Part shown: positions 1-6,197 of the stretch, piece after piece
Layout: every line of letters begins with the position of its first letter
Numbering within the stretch: position 1 is the stretch's first letter
Assembly (NCBI GenBank): GCA_035532215.1
Contig: DATKRK010000379.1
Location: forward strand, 1 to 16,143
DNA length: 16,143 nucleotides
DNA from: JAICIG01 sp035532215
Lineage (GTDB): Bacteria > Planctomycetota > Planctomycetia > Pirellulales > JAICIG01
Direction of reading: 5' to 3'
The notes under the pieces: generated by a model
Databases searched by the model: none
Told to the model about the DNA's origin: nothing
What the model saw: only the letters and a program-made list of their open reading frames with translations
Program-made: the position numbers and the translations under genes

Positions 1-136
1 ATCAACCTGAGTGCGACCCACGTTCGTTTCGTCCAATCCACAGGAACCTCCTAACCGGAGAGCCGTATGCGGGAAAACCGCCCGTACGGTTCGGAGGGAG
101 GGGGAGCCGAACTCAATCGGCTCTCCCTACCCCTAT
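1..136 (+). mobile_element. Group II intron, 3' end (domains V and VI; truncated by window edge)
   Basis: Positions 75-79 to about 93 hold a short hairpin inside a domain V-like sequence that begins GAGCCGTATGCGG near 59-71 and closes with CCCGTACGGTTC. It carries the AGC catalytic triad in its 5' strand and an A-rich loop. Directly after it a long imperfect stem (GGGAGGGGGAGCCGA paired with TCGGCTCTCCCTACCC) forms domain VI, with an unpaired A at 129, seven bases before a 3' end in CCCTAT. That is the usual place of the branch-point A. Positions 1-58 should be the 3' side of domain IV; the reverse-transcriptase gene and the rest of the ribozyme lie upstream of the window. The 3' boundary at 136/137 is supported independently: homology to an intron-free repeat copy at 5108 starts exactly at 137. 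Intron class is not decided by what is visible; insertion at a hairpin base resembles group IIC behaviour. Confidence 0.85.
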
Positions 137-168
137 CGACCTACGCACGTCTCATTCTTAACCGGGCA
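137..168 (+). repeat. Dispersed repeat, copy A (3' exon of the group II intron)
   Basis: These 32 bases match 5108-5139 with a single mismatch (T142 versus A5113). The match starts at the first base after the predicted intron end and stops after CCGGGCA. In copy B the sequence directly upstream is a perfect 21-bp hairpin; here that place is taken by the intron. Confidence 0.8.
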
Positions 169-221
169 AATATAAGAGAGCAAAACGGGCGCCAACCCCG
201 TTCGCTTGTCCTTAACGCAAT

Positions 222-249
222 CCAGGACGCAAGTTAGCGCTCATCCTGG
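222..249. repeat. Imperfect palindrome
   Basis: CCAGGA (222-227) pairs with TCCTGG (244-249), and inside it CGC (228-230) can pair with GCG (237-239). It is one of four palindromes in the 320-base gene-free stretch between the intron end and the esterase gene. There is no T-run, so it is not a typical terminator. It is probably a dispersed REP-like element; that needs genome-wide counts. Confidence 0.5.
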
Positions 250-278
250 CGTCGGCCAGCCCGGCGGCGAGTCGAAAG

Positions 279-298
279 TTTCGCCATCGCTGGCGAAA
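279..298. repeat. Short perfect hairpin TTTCGCCA/TGGCGAAA
   Basis: An 8-bp stem (279-286 with 291-298) encloses TCGC. A run of A, not T, follows on the + strand, and on the complement the T-run precedes the stem, so the arrangement does not fit an intrinsic terminator on either strand. Confidence 0.45.
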
Positions 299-327
299 AA
301 AACGCCGTCGCTGCCTGCGGCGAAAAC

Positions 328-381
328 GTAGATGCGGCATCCCTGCCGCATGCCTAAAAGCGGCAAGGATGCCGCTTCTAC
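328..381. repeat. 22-bp-arm inverted repeat (REP-like)
   Basis: Arms 328-349 and 360-381 are reverse complements with two mismatches, around the ten-base loop ATGCCTAAAA. Each arm has the core GCGGCA...TGCCGC, which is itself a near-palindrome, so the whole is a palindrome of palindromes. It lies upstream of the esterase gene, and a theoretical ATG at 369 falls inside it, which argues against that start. Confidence 0.7.
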
Positions 382-422
382 TGCGAAAAACGGTGGCATT
401 CGCCTGCCGGCTGACTTACATT

Positions 423-454
423 AGGAGCCGCCGATGCGTTCGGCATCGGCTCCT
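423..454. repeat. Hairpin AGGAGCCG...GCATCGGCTCCT
   Basis: The left side 423-437 and right side 443-454 are reverse complements apart from three extra bases on the left. It lies 35 bases before the chosen esterase start, so it would be in the mRNA leader if transcription begins upstream. No T-run follows. Confidence 0.5.
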
Positions 455-488
455 CGGCCAGCCTTCCTACTTTGCGAGAATCTGCTCC

Positions 489-2741
489 ATGAAACGCCTC
501 ACCGCGTCGCATTTCCGCCGTTCATCGTTCTGCAAACCACGGCTTCGCAACCCAATGCTCTGGCTGACGGCCGTCCTCGCGATAGCGGCGGCCTCCATGA
601 TCGCCAGGGCCGAGGCGCCGCGCGTGCTGCCCCCCGGCGAAAAGCCCAAAGACAAGCGACTGGAGCCGCTCAAGGATCTCAACGGCTATTTCCCCTTCAA
701 GCCGAGCGCCACGCCCGAAGAGTGGGCGAAGCGATCCGAGCGCGTGCGCCGTCAGACCCAAGTGGCCACCGGGCTGTGGCCCACGCCTGCCAAGACGCCG
801 CTCAATGCCGTCATCCACGGCAAGGTCGATCGGCCCGAGTACACGGTCGAAAAGGTCTATCTGGAAAGCTATCCGGGCTTTTACGTTACCGGCAATCTCT
901 ATCGGCCCAAGGGCCGCAACGGCAAGTTGCCGGGCGTGCTCTGCCCGCACGGGCATTGGGCGAACGGCCGCTTCTACGACGCCGGCTTGCCGGCGGCCCG
1001 GCAACAGATCGTTGGGGGCGCCGAGCGTTTCGAGAACTGCGGCCGCTTCCCATTGCAAGCCCGCGCGATGCAACTGGCCCGGATGGGCTGCGTCGTGTTT
1101 CACTACGACATGGTCGGCCGCGCCGACAGCCAACAAATCTCGGGCGACGTGGCGCATGGCTACGGCAAGCCGCGGCCAGCGATGGAAGGGCCGGAGAACT
1201 GGGGCTTTTTCAGCCCGCAAGCCGAACTGCGGCTGCAAAACATCATGGGCTTGCAGACTTACGACTCGGTGCGGGCGCTCGACTGGCTTTGCAGCTTGCC
1301 CGAGGTCGATCCCGCGCGAATCGGCGTGACGGGGGCCAGCGGCGGCGGCACGCAGACGTTTCTCCTGGGCGCGGTCGATCCGCGTCCGGCCGTCGCCTTC
1401 CCGGCCGTGATGGTCTCGACCGCGATGCAAGGCGGCTGCACCTGCGAAAACTGCGATTATCTGCGCGTCGACACCGGCAACATCGAGTTGGCCGCGCTGT
1501 TCGCCCCCAAGCCGCTGGGCATGACCGGGGCCAACGATTGGACCAAGGAAATCGCCACGAAGGGTCTGCCCGAACTCCAGCAGCATTACAAAATGCTCGG
1601 CGCCGAGGGCAAAGTGCAGGCATTTCCGTTCCTGCACTTTCCGCACAACTACAACTACGTCAGCCGCGCGGCCATGTACGGCTGGTTCAACAAGTATCTG
1701 AACCTGGGCCTGGAAGACCCGGTCATCGAAGAAGATTTCCAGCCGCTGTCGGTTGCGGAAATGAGCGTCTGGGACGACGCGCACCCCAAGCCTGCCGCGG
1801 GCGACGATTTCGAACGCGGCTTGAGCCGGCGCATCGCCGCCGATTCCGACAAGCAAATCGCCGAACTGGCGCCCAAAGACGCCGCATCGCTGGCCAAGTA
1901 TCGCGAGATCGTCGGCGGCGCGTTCGACGTGCTGCTCGGCCACGGCTTGCCGGCCTCGGACGCCGTCGAGTTCGAAAAGACGCAGGAAAACGATCGCGGC
2001 GACTACCTGGAGTTCGCCGGCCTGCTGCGCAACGCCGAACATGGCCAGGAATTGCCGGCCCTCTTCTTGCAACCGAAGGCTTGGAACAAGCAGGTCGTGA
2101 TCTGGGTCGACGCGGCGGGCAAAGCGGGTTTGTACGGGACCGACGGCGCCTTGAAGGCCGAAGTGAACAAACTGCTGGCCGGCGGCACGGCGCTGGCCGC
2201 TTGCGACCTGCTCTATCAGGGCGAATTTCTCGCCGCCGGCGAAGGCCCGGTGAAGAATCGCAAGGTACACACCGATCGGCAATTCGCCGGCTTCACCTAC
2301 GGCTATAATCATCCGCTGTTCGCCCAGCGAGTTCATGATTTGCTGAGCCTGATCTCGTTCGTCAAACACAACGAGCAGAAGCCCGAGCGAATCGACCTGC
2401 TCGGCCTGGGCGGAGCCGGCGCCTGGACGGCGGCGGCCTGCGTTCAGGCGGGCGACGCCGTGCAGAAGGCGGCAGTCGATACGGAGGGCTTTCGCTTCGC
2501 CAAGCTCAGCAGCTTCGACGACGCCGACTTCCTGCCGGGCAGCGTCAAGTACGGCGATTTGCCGGCCCTGCTGGCCCTGGCCGCGCCGCACGCGTTGTGG
2601 CTGGCGGGCGAAGGGGCCGAAACGCCTGCCCTCGTGAAAGCCGCCTACGCGGCGTCAGGACGCCCGGACGACGTTCAAGCGTATCACGGCAACCCGGCCG
2701 AAGCCGCGGCTGCCGCGGTCGATTGGCTGCTCAAGAAGTAG
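489..2741 (+). CDS. Secreted alpha/beta hydrolase, acetylxylan esterase-like, with a second degenerate hydrolase domain
   Basis: A 750-residue exported protein. The start at 489 gives a basic N-region rich in Arg and Lys and then a hydrophobic core (residues 23-43, from MLWLTAVLAIA to ARAEA), a normal signal peptide; an ATG at 555 would keep only the core. Residues 60-420 look like the acetylxylan esterase/dienelactone-hydrolase-like branch of the alpha/beta hydrolases. The nucleophile elbow is GASGGG with Ser284, a plausible acid is Asp350 (GANDW) and a plausible base His386 (FPHNYN). A Cys-rich strip, GGCTCENCDYLR, carries Cys317, Cys319 and Cys322. Residues 430-750 look like a second, weaker hydrolase fold in which the elbow reads GLGGAG (639-644) without a Ser, so probably not catalytic. 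The likely role is removal of ester groups from plant or algal polysaccharides outside the cytoplasm; the substrate is inferred. Its stop lies 12 bases from the convergent lipoprotein gene. Confidence 0.85.
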   Translation: MKRLTASHFRRSSFCKPRLRNPMLWLTAVLAIAAASMIARAEAPRVLPPGEKPKDKRLEPLKDLNGYFPFKPSATPEEWAKRSERVRRQTQVATGLWPTPAKTPLNAVIHGKVDRPEYTVEKVYLESYPGFYVTGNLYRPKGRNGKLPGVLCPHGHWANGRFYDAGLPAARQQIVGGAERFENCGRFPLQARAMQLARMGCVVFHYDMVGRADSQQISGDVAHGYGKPRPAMEGPENWGFFSPQAELRLQNIMGLQTYDSVRALDWLCSLPEVDPARIGVTGASGGGTQTFLLGAVDPRPAVAFPAVMVSTAMQGGCTCENCDYLRVDTGNIELAALFAPKPLGMTGANDWTKEIATKGLPELQQHYKMLGAEGKVQAFPFLHFPHNYNYVSRAAMYGWFNKYLNLGLEDPVIEEDFQPLSVAEMSVWDDAHPKPAAGDDFERGLSRRIAADSDKQIAELAPKDAASLAKYREIVGGAFDVLLGHGLPASDAVEFEKTQENDRGDYLEFAGLLRNAEHGQELPALFLQPKAWNKQVVIWVDAAGKAGLYGTDGALKAEVNKLLAGGTALAACDLLYQGEFLAAGEGPVKNRKVHTDRQFAGFTYGYNHPLFAQRVHDLLSLISFVKHNEQKPERIDLLGLGGAGAWTAAACVQAGDAVQKAAVDTEGFRFAKLSSFDDADFLPGSVKYGDLPALLALAAPHALWLAGEGAETPALVKAAYAASGRPDDVQAYHGNPAEAAAAAVDWLLKK

Positions 2742-2753
2742 CGGATCGGGTTG

Positions 2754-3179
2754 TCATGGGATGTCGAAGTCGAAAGCCTCCGCGTCTCCCGCGACGATGG
2801 TGATGGTGGTCTTGCTGTTGGAATTGAACTCGGGAGGAATTCGCTCCTCCTTGGGCGTGGCAAGCGCCCCTGGCTGCTCGTTGGCCGTCGCGGCGCCGGC
2901 GGAGAAGATCATCACCTGATACTCGCCGGGCGGCAGCCCTCGATTCCGCGGAATCGCATAGACGCCCTTGGCGATCGGCGCCCCGCTGGCCAGCGCGTTG
3001 CCCGAATGCGCCCGAGGCATGAATTGGATCATGCCTTCGTCCAACGGAGCGCCCTGAAACGTGACTTTGCCCTCGACCGCCTGGCGACCCAAAGGATCCT
3101 TGGCGCCGCAGCCCAGCAGCAGCAGCGCCGGCACGAGCAGCAGCCCTAAACGCAGGAGAAGCAATCTAGTAACTCCCAT
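2754..3179 (-). CDS. Small planctomycete lipoprotein with a carboxypeptidase-regulatory-like beta domain
   Basis: 141 residues. The start at 3179 gives MGVTRL, a strongly hydrophobic stretch and a lipobox LLGC with Cys24, typical of lipoproteins processed by signal peptidase II. A longer frame upstream exists but lacks a signal sequence at its end. The mature part (about 35-141) has the pattern VEGKVTFQGAPLDEG, later GVYAIPRNRGLPPGEYQV, as in transthyretin-like or carboxypeptidase-regulatory-like single-domain lipoproteins of planctomycetes. These commonly sit beside DUF1559 genes. Here the start overlaps the 3' end of the DUF1559 gene by 14 bases, suggesting one mRNA and coupled translation. 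The molecular function is unknown; anchoring in the envelope is the inference. It converges on the esterase gene. Confidence 0.8.
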   Translation of the reverse strand: MGVTRLLLLRLGLLLVPALLLLGCGAKDPLGRQAVEGKVTFQGAPLDEGMIQFMPRAHSGNALASGAPIAKGVYAIPRNRGLPPGEYQVMIFSAGAATANEQPGALATPKEERIPPEFNSNSKTTITIVAGDAEAFDFDIP

Positions 3180-4170
3180 TGGCTTCCCCTCCGTGGCTCG
3201 TGCCGAGCGCCCGCCAGATATACAAATTGATGGTTTCGTTGATAAACTGCACCGAACCGTCGCACATGGCGGATTGCACCCCGCCGACGTGCTGGCTTCG
3301 CGAAGCAAGCATGGCGGGTTGCGCCGTGGTGGGCGAGGTACACGGCAGATTCAATTCCGGCCGGTTGACGCAATTCTGAAAGGGCGTGTCGGGAAGATAG
3401 CTGTTGGGCGGCAGATAGGTCGTGAATCCGGCGGCGCCGCCCCACCAACTGAAGCCTCGCAGATCGCTGCCGACGGCTTGCAGCATTTCCGAGACCATCA
3501 ACGTGTTGCTGAGGCCGTCGCGGATATCGCTGAACTTGTACGCGTTGGCGGCCGACGGATTCGCATTGTTGTACTCGTTGATCTGCCCCTCGCCCGGCGC
3601 CGAGCCCGAAATGTCGAACGGAGCGCCGTTGAAAACCACCCCGTTCAGGTTCGCTTGCGCCAGCAGGGTGGTGTTGCCGAAGTTGGCGGCGTAGTTGTGC
3701 GAGGTGACTGGAAAACCGGAGCCGAAGGGAACGTTCGGCGTATCGCTGGGACACATATAAATGCTGAGTTGCGTGCTCGTCACGGGCAAGTTGATTGCGT
3801 TGCCGTAGCGGGCGTTGTCCACCGGAACCCCGTACTTGTTGTTGTCGTCGTAGCGGCCGCGAAGGTTGGTTTGTTCGACGTAGGGCAGCAATCCGACAAG
3901 CCAGGTGCCCCAGCAGCACGAGTAGGCGCCGACCGGCAACGAGCGGTAGATGTCGTGATAGTTCTGCATGCCGATGCCCATCTGCTTCAGATTGTTGTTG
4001 CACTGGGTGCGCCGGGCCGCCTCGCGAGCGGCTTGAACGGCGGGCAGTAACAGGGCGACCAAGATGCCGATGATCGCAATCACGACGAGCAATTCGACGA
4101 GGGTAAAACCTTGGCGACGAATCACGCGCCCGCAACGGGGCGCGTCCTGCCGCGAACTCGGTCCAAACAT
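3166..4170 (-). CDS. DUF1559 protein with prepilin-type N-terminal methylation motif
   Basis: 334 residues. Near the N-terminus it has the type IV pilin-like motif GFTLVELLVVIAIIG (residues 21-35), with the cleavage Gly and Glu+5, then a hydrophobic helix and the usual continuation LLPAVQAAREAARRTQC. The C-terminal third has HVGGVQSAMCDGSVQFI, the conserved H-x-G...DGSV signature of the planctomycete DUF1559 (SBP_bac_10-like) family. These are secreted, pseudopilin-like proteins present in very many copies per planctomycete genome; their role is not established. A good ribosome-binding sequence, GAGGTGG, lies six or so bases before the ATG. A 14-base overlap joins it to the lipoprotein gene downstream. 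The 239 bases upstream (4171-4409) should hold its promoter; I could not pick a convincing one. Confidence 0.93.
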   Translation of the reverse strand: MFGPSSRQDAPRCGRVIRRQGFTLVELLVVIAIIGILVALLLPAVQAAREAARRTQCNNNLKQMGIGMQNYHDIYRSLPVGAYSCCWGTWLVGLLPYVEQTNLRGRYDDNNKYGVPVDNARYGNAINLPVTSTQLSIYMCPSDTPNVPFGSGFPVTSHNYAANFGNTTLLAQANLNGVVFNGAPFDISGSAPGEGQINEYNNANPSAANAYKFSDIRDGLSNTLMVSEMLQAVGSDLRGFSWWGGAAGFTTYLPPNSYLPDTPFQNCVNRPELNLPCTSPTTAQPAMLASRSQHVGGVQSAMCDGSVQFINETINLYIWRALGTSHGGEANGSY

Positions 4171-4409
4171 GAACCACCTCTCTAAGGCAAAACGCGAAAC
4201 GGAGGGAAATGCCGGAGCGAGCGTGGCAGGCGCGCTGCGGCGAAACGAAAAATCGGCGGGTCAACGAGCCTGTTCCAGAGCAGCGTCAGGCAAATCGGCG
4301 GGGCCCCAGCCGGACGCGGATGCTTTCGTTACACAACGCGGCGCCGTCGTCAGTTACCTTCCGGACGACCGTGCCGCGCCCACTTCCGCCTAAAAGAAAT
4401 CGAGCGGCT

Positions 4410-4625
4410 CTATTTCGAATTCGACCTCGCCGAACGCCGCAGCGCTTGTTCGCGACGGCTAGCATTGGGCGCCGCCAGATGAATCCAGCGGGCAACCAGT
4501 CGTTCCAACTCCTCGTCCAGCCAGGACTCGAAAGGAGCGTACACGCTCGCGTCAGCAATGGGGATGCCAAACTGTTCGTCGTGCTTTCGGGCACGTTGCA
4601 CGTGGTCAGAGGATGCGGGACTCAT
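4410..4625 (-). CDS. Small hypothetical protein
   Basis: 71 residues from the ATG at 4625; a GTG at 4658 would add 11. The ATG is preferred because GGGGGAAAA lies about ten bases upstream and could act as ribosome-binding site. The protein has no signal peptide or membrane segment. It is acidic in the middle (PFESWLDEELERLVARW) and then reads IHLAAPNASRREQALRRS, a basic tail. The middle suggests a single amphipathic helix. I do not recognise a named family; the sequence has the look of the many short conserved planctomycete proteins. It is transcribed in the same direction as the DUF1559 gene, 239 bases upstream of it. Coding status rests on amino-acid composition and the ribosome-binding site only. 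Confidence 0.5.
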   Translation of the reverse strand: MSPASSDHVQRARKHDEQFGIPIADASVYAPFESWLDEELERLVARWIHLAAPNASRREQALRRSARSNSK

Positions 4626-5055
4626 GGTTGCTTTTCCCCCAAAGTTTTTGGCCGCCACGACTCATGGTACTTGCTGGCAGACGGCGCCACTTACTGTTTT
4701 TCTTCAAATGCGAACCGCGTGCCAACTAGTGTTTATACGCAAGATGCCAATCGATCGCCCAAGGTTCGTATGAAAAACCCGCGGGATGCGACGTTGGGCG
4801 CAAACGCTGGAAGTCGGATCGCACCTTAGCCTTAGCGTTGCCAAAAAGAAACGCGACGACAAAAGGCAACGCCAAACCGGCTTGGAAGCGAGCACAGCAA
4901 GCGTGCTCTACGGCGCGCTTCGGCGCGCACGACATGCCCAAAAAACCCCCAGCCCATGAATAGAAGAAAAGCAATCGGACTCGAACGCACTATAAGCGCC
5001 TTCGCCGCCATGAGTTATACCGCACGCGGGCGGCAACGAGACGCTTGGGCGGCAT
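4626..5055. other. Gene-free stretch with clustered hairpins
   Basis: I see no convincing gene here: the open frames on both strands have unlikely composition. It contains three hairpins in a row: GCGTTGCC/GGCAACGC (4835-4842 with 4865-4872), GAGCAC/GTGCTC (4890-4895 with 4903-4908) and GCGCGC-TTCG-GCGCGC (4913-4928). The last has a stable TTCG-type loop. None is followed by a clear T-run. Confidence 0.5.
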
Positions 5056-5139
5056 GTGGGGCGGCCTTCCAGGCCGTCAATGGCCGGCGGCCTGGAAGGC
5101 CGCCCCACGACCAACGCACGTCTCATTCTTAACCGGGCA
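5056..5139. repeat. Dispersed repeat, copy B: perfect 21-bp hairpin plus conserved tail (intron-free site)
   Basis: Arms 5056-5076 and 5088-5108 are perfect reverse complements around the 11-base loop TCAATGGCCGG. The tail 5108-5139 is 31/32 identical to 137-168. In copy A the intron takes the place of the hairpin, so this copy looks like an unoccupied target for the group II intron, with the insertion point at the base of the hairpin. No T-run follows the stem. Confidence 0.75.
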
Positions 5140-5208
5140 GAGTGTAGCAGACCAGCGCCGCGGATTCCTTTTCGGGCGGCTTGGCAGCTTGGGCGTCTTG
5201 CGTCGATC

Positions 5209-5237
5209 TTGTCCAGTTTCCAAAAAGCTCCTATAAT
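5209..5237 (+). promoter_or_regulatory. Sigma-70-type promoter (TTGTCC, 17-base spacer, TATAAT)
   Basis: A -35 box TTGTCC (5209-5214, four of six consensus bases) is 17 bases from a perfect TATAAT (5232-5237). Transcription would begin near 5244-5246. The next gene on this strand is the FlgM-like gene at 5762, so the promoter would give a transcript with about 500 non-coding bases. Confidence 0.6.
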
Positions 5238-5244
5238 CCCGCCC

Positions 5245-5761
5245 GCGTTTTTTTCCGGATCCAATGAACCTCGCGGCAAGAGCACTCGTATCGAGCAGAG
5301 TCGGCAAGGTTGCCCTAAGCCAACGAGTGCCGTGCAAGTCCGTCAGGACGTTGATTTCGGACAACGCTCTCCACCGCTCGAACTGGCGTACCAGGCAGCG
5401 AACGAGGCGTTCGTCAAAGGCGTTATAGCTCTTAGCGACCTCGGTTTACGGCACAAGACCTAGCTTAAAGGATTGGTTCATTCGGCGGCGTGAGAAGAGT
5501 CGATGAAGCGTGTGCAACGGTTTCCGAGCCCGCGAGGTCGACTCCCAAGACACGGAATGCGGCGCCGGCGAGTGCGTGAAGTATAGTTCTTGGACGGAGA
5601 ATGTTGGCAAGCGGAGCGTGTTAGCTCAATGAGGTTCAGTCGGCCGCGAATCTAGTCTCTAGGGCCCTTTCGGGCCTGGCCGCGGGAACAGCCGAGCTAA
5701 AGCCGCCCAACGTCGTTCGTTCGCATCATCCGGCTAAGTTTCTAGCCTGGGAGAAAGTGAC
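5245..5761 (+). ncRNA. Candidate structured long leader or non-coding RNA before the FlgM-like gene
   Basis: No credible gene lies between the promoter at 5209-5237 and the ATG at 5762. The sequence can fold locally. GCACTCG (5282-5288) pairs with CGAGTGC (5324-5330), enclosing GGCA/TGCC (5303-5306 with 5311-5314). Further on TTAGCTC (5621-5627) pairs with GAGCTAA (5694-5700). Nested inside are CCGCG/CGCGG (5644-5648 with about 5680-5684) and a hairpin AGGGCCC-TTTC-GGGCCT (5661-5677). I compared it by eye with RNase P RNA, tmRNA, 6S, SRP RNA and c-di-GMP riboswitch signatures and found no match. It may be a cis-regulatory leader, a separate small RNA, or ordinary DNA with chance pairing; nested perfect stems favour structure. 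Confidence 0.35.
5730..5753 (+). promoter_or_regulatory. Hairpin overlapping the ribosome-binding site of the FlgM-like gene
   Basis: CCGGCTA (5730-5736) can pair with TAGCCTGG (5743-5750) through one bulged T. The pairing covers the first bases of the Shine-Dalgarno sequence GGGAG (5749-5753), which lies eight bases before the ATG. Opening or closing this stem could alter translation; that role is inferred. Confidence 0.35.
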
Positions 5762-6037
5762 ATGCAGATCTACGGTCCCGCGCAATTACATGGCCCACAA
5801 TCCATCAGCGCTCCCCATGCCCGCGCCGGCGGCGCCACGCAAGTCGCGTCGCCCGCGCACGGCCCCGACGAAGTGCAAATTTCCGATGCCGCCCGGCTGG
5901 TCGACCAGGTCAAGGGGTTGCCCGACATTCGGCAAGACCGGGTGAACTCGATTCGCGCTCAAATCGCTGCCGGCACGTACGAGACGGCCGACAAGCTCGG
6001 CGCGGCGCTCGACCGGGTATTGAACGAGCTGGCCTAA
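5762..6037 (+). CDS. flgM: FlgM-like anti-sigma-28 factor
   Basis: 91 residues. The N-terminal half is low in complexity and probably disordered (MQIYGPAQLHGPQS, then Ala, Pro and His rich). Residues 38-91 match the FlgM C-terminal domain: VQISDAARLVDQVKGLPDIR, then the helix RVNSIRAQIAAGTY and a final helix ending VLNELA. FlgM binds and inhibits the flagellar sigma factor FliA until the hook is complete, when it is exported; the length is close to the usual 90-100 residues. No other flagellar gene is in the window, so the link to motility rests on the family alone. Ribosome-binding sequence GGGAG is eight bases upstream. It follows a long leader that may be structured. The next gene, a Fur-family regulator, has its own probable promoter in the 160-base gap. 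Confidence 0.75.
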   Translation: MQIYGPAQLHGPQSISAPHARAGGATQVASPAHGPDEVQISDAARLVDQVKGLPDIRQDRVNSIRAQIAAGTYETADKLGAALDRVLNELA

Positions 6038-6096
6038 GTCCTTCAGGGGCAAGGCTTGCGGTCCGCTGTCTGTGTGGGCAAGGGGCGCCGGCAGGG

Positions 6097-6124
6097 TTGC
6101 CCCGCGGACGAAAGGATTTAGAAT
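6097..6124 (+). promoter_or_regulatory. Probable promoter of the Fur-family gene (TTGCCC, 16-base spacer, TAGAAT)
   Basis: TTGCCC (6097-6102) has four and TAGAAT (6119-6124) five of six consensus bases, with a 16-base spacer. It lies 74 bases before the ATG at 6198. I saw no clear Fur-box palindrome overlapping it. Confidence 0.4.
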
Positions 6125-6197
6125 TGGCAGGGCGTCCGGCGCTCGTTTCGCAGCGCCGCGTCCATTTCGAAATCCGCCGAGCCGCTGTCACGATTCC

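Noticed and set aside
279..300. Intrinsic terminator
   Set aside because: The stem is good, but on the + strand it is followed by A residues and on the complement the T-run comes before the stem.
369..488. Esterase start at 369
   Set aside because: That ATG lies inside the palindrome 328-381, and the extra 40 residues would precede a normal signal peptide.
522..2591. Long open frame on the complement across the esterase gene
   Set aside because: It is the antisense shadow of a high-GC gene; its product has no signal or domain, while the + frame has a signal peptide and a catalytic triad.
4209..4829. 206-residue open frame on the + strand
   Set aside because: It has no ribosome-binding site or family-like segments, it runs across the upstream region of the DUF1559 gene and it overlaps the small gene on the other strand, which has better composition.
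5056..5463. 135-residue open frame on the + strand
   Set aside because: It begins inside the perfect hairpin and crosses the promoter at 5209-5237; its product does not look like a protein family.
5600..5700. tRNA or tmRNA gene suggested by TTAGCTCA and GGTTCAG
   Set aside because: No acceptor stem, anticodon arm or T-arm consensus could be placed, and the tmRNA end signature is missing.
5245..5761. Known riboswitch or RNase P RNA
   Set aside because: The hallmark core sequences of RNase P RNA, c-di-GMP-I, SAM and cobalamin elements are not seen. It remains only a candidate of unknown type.
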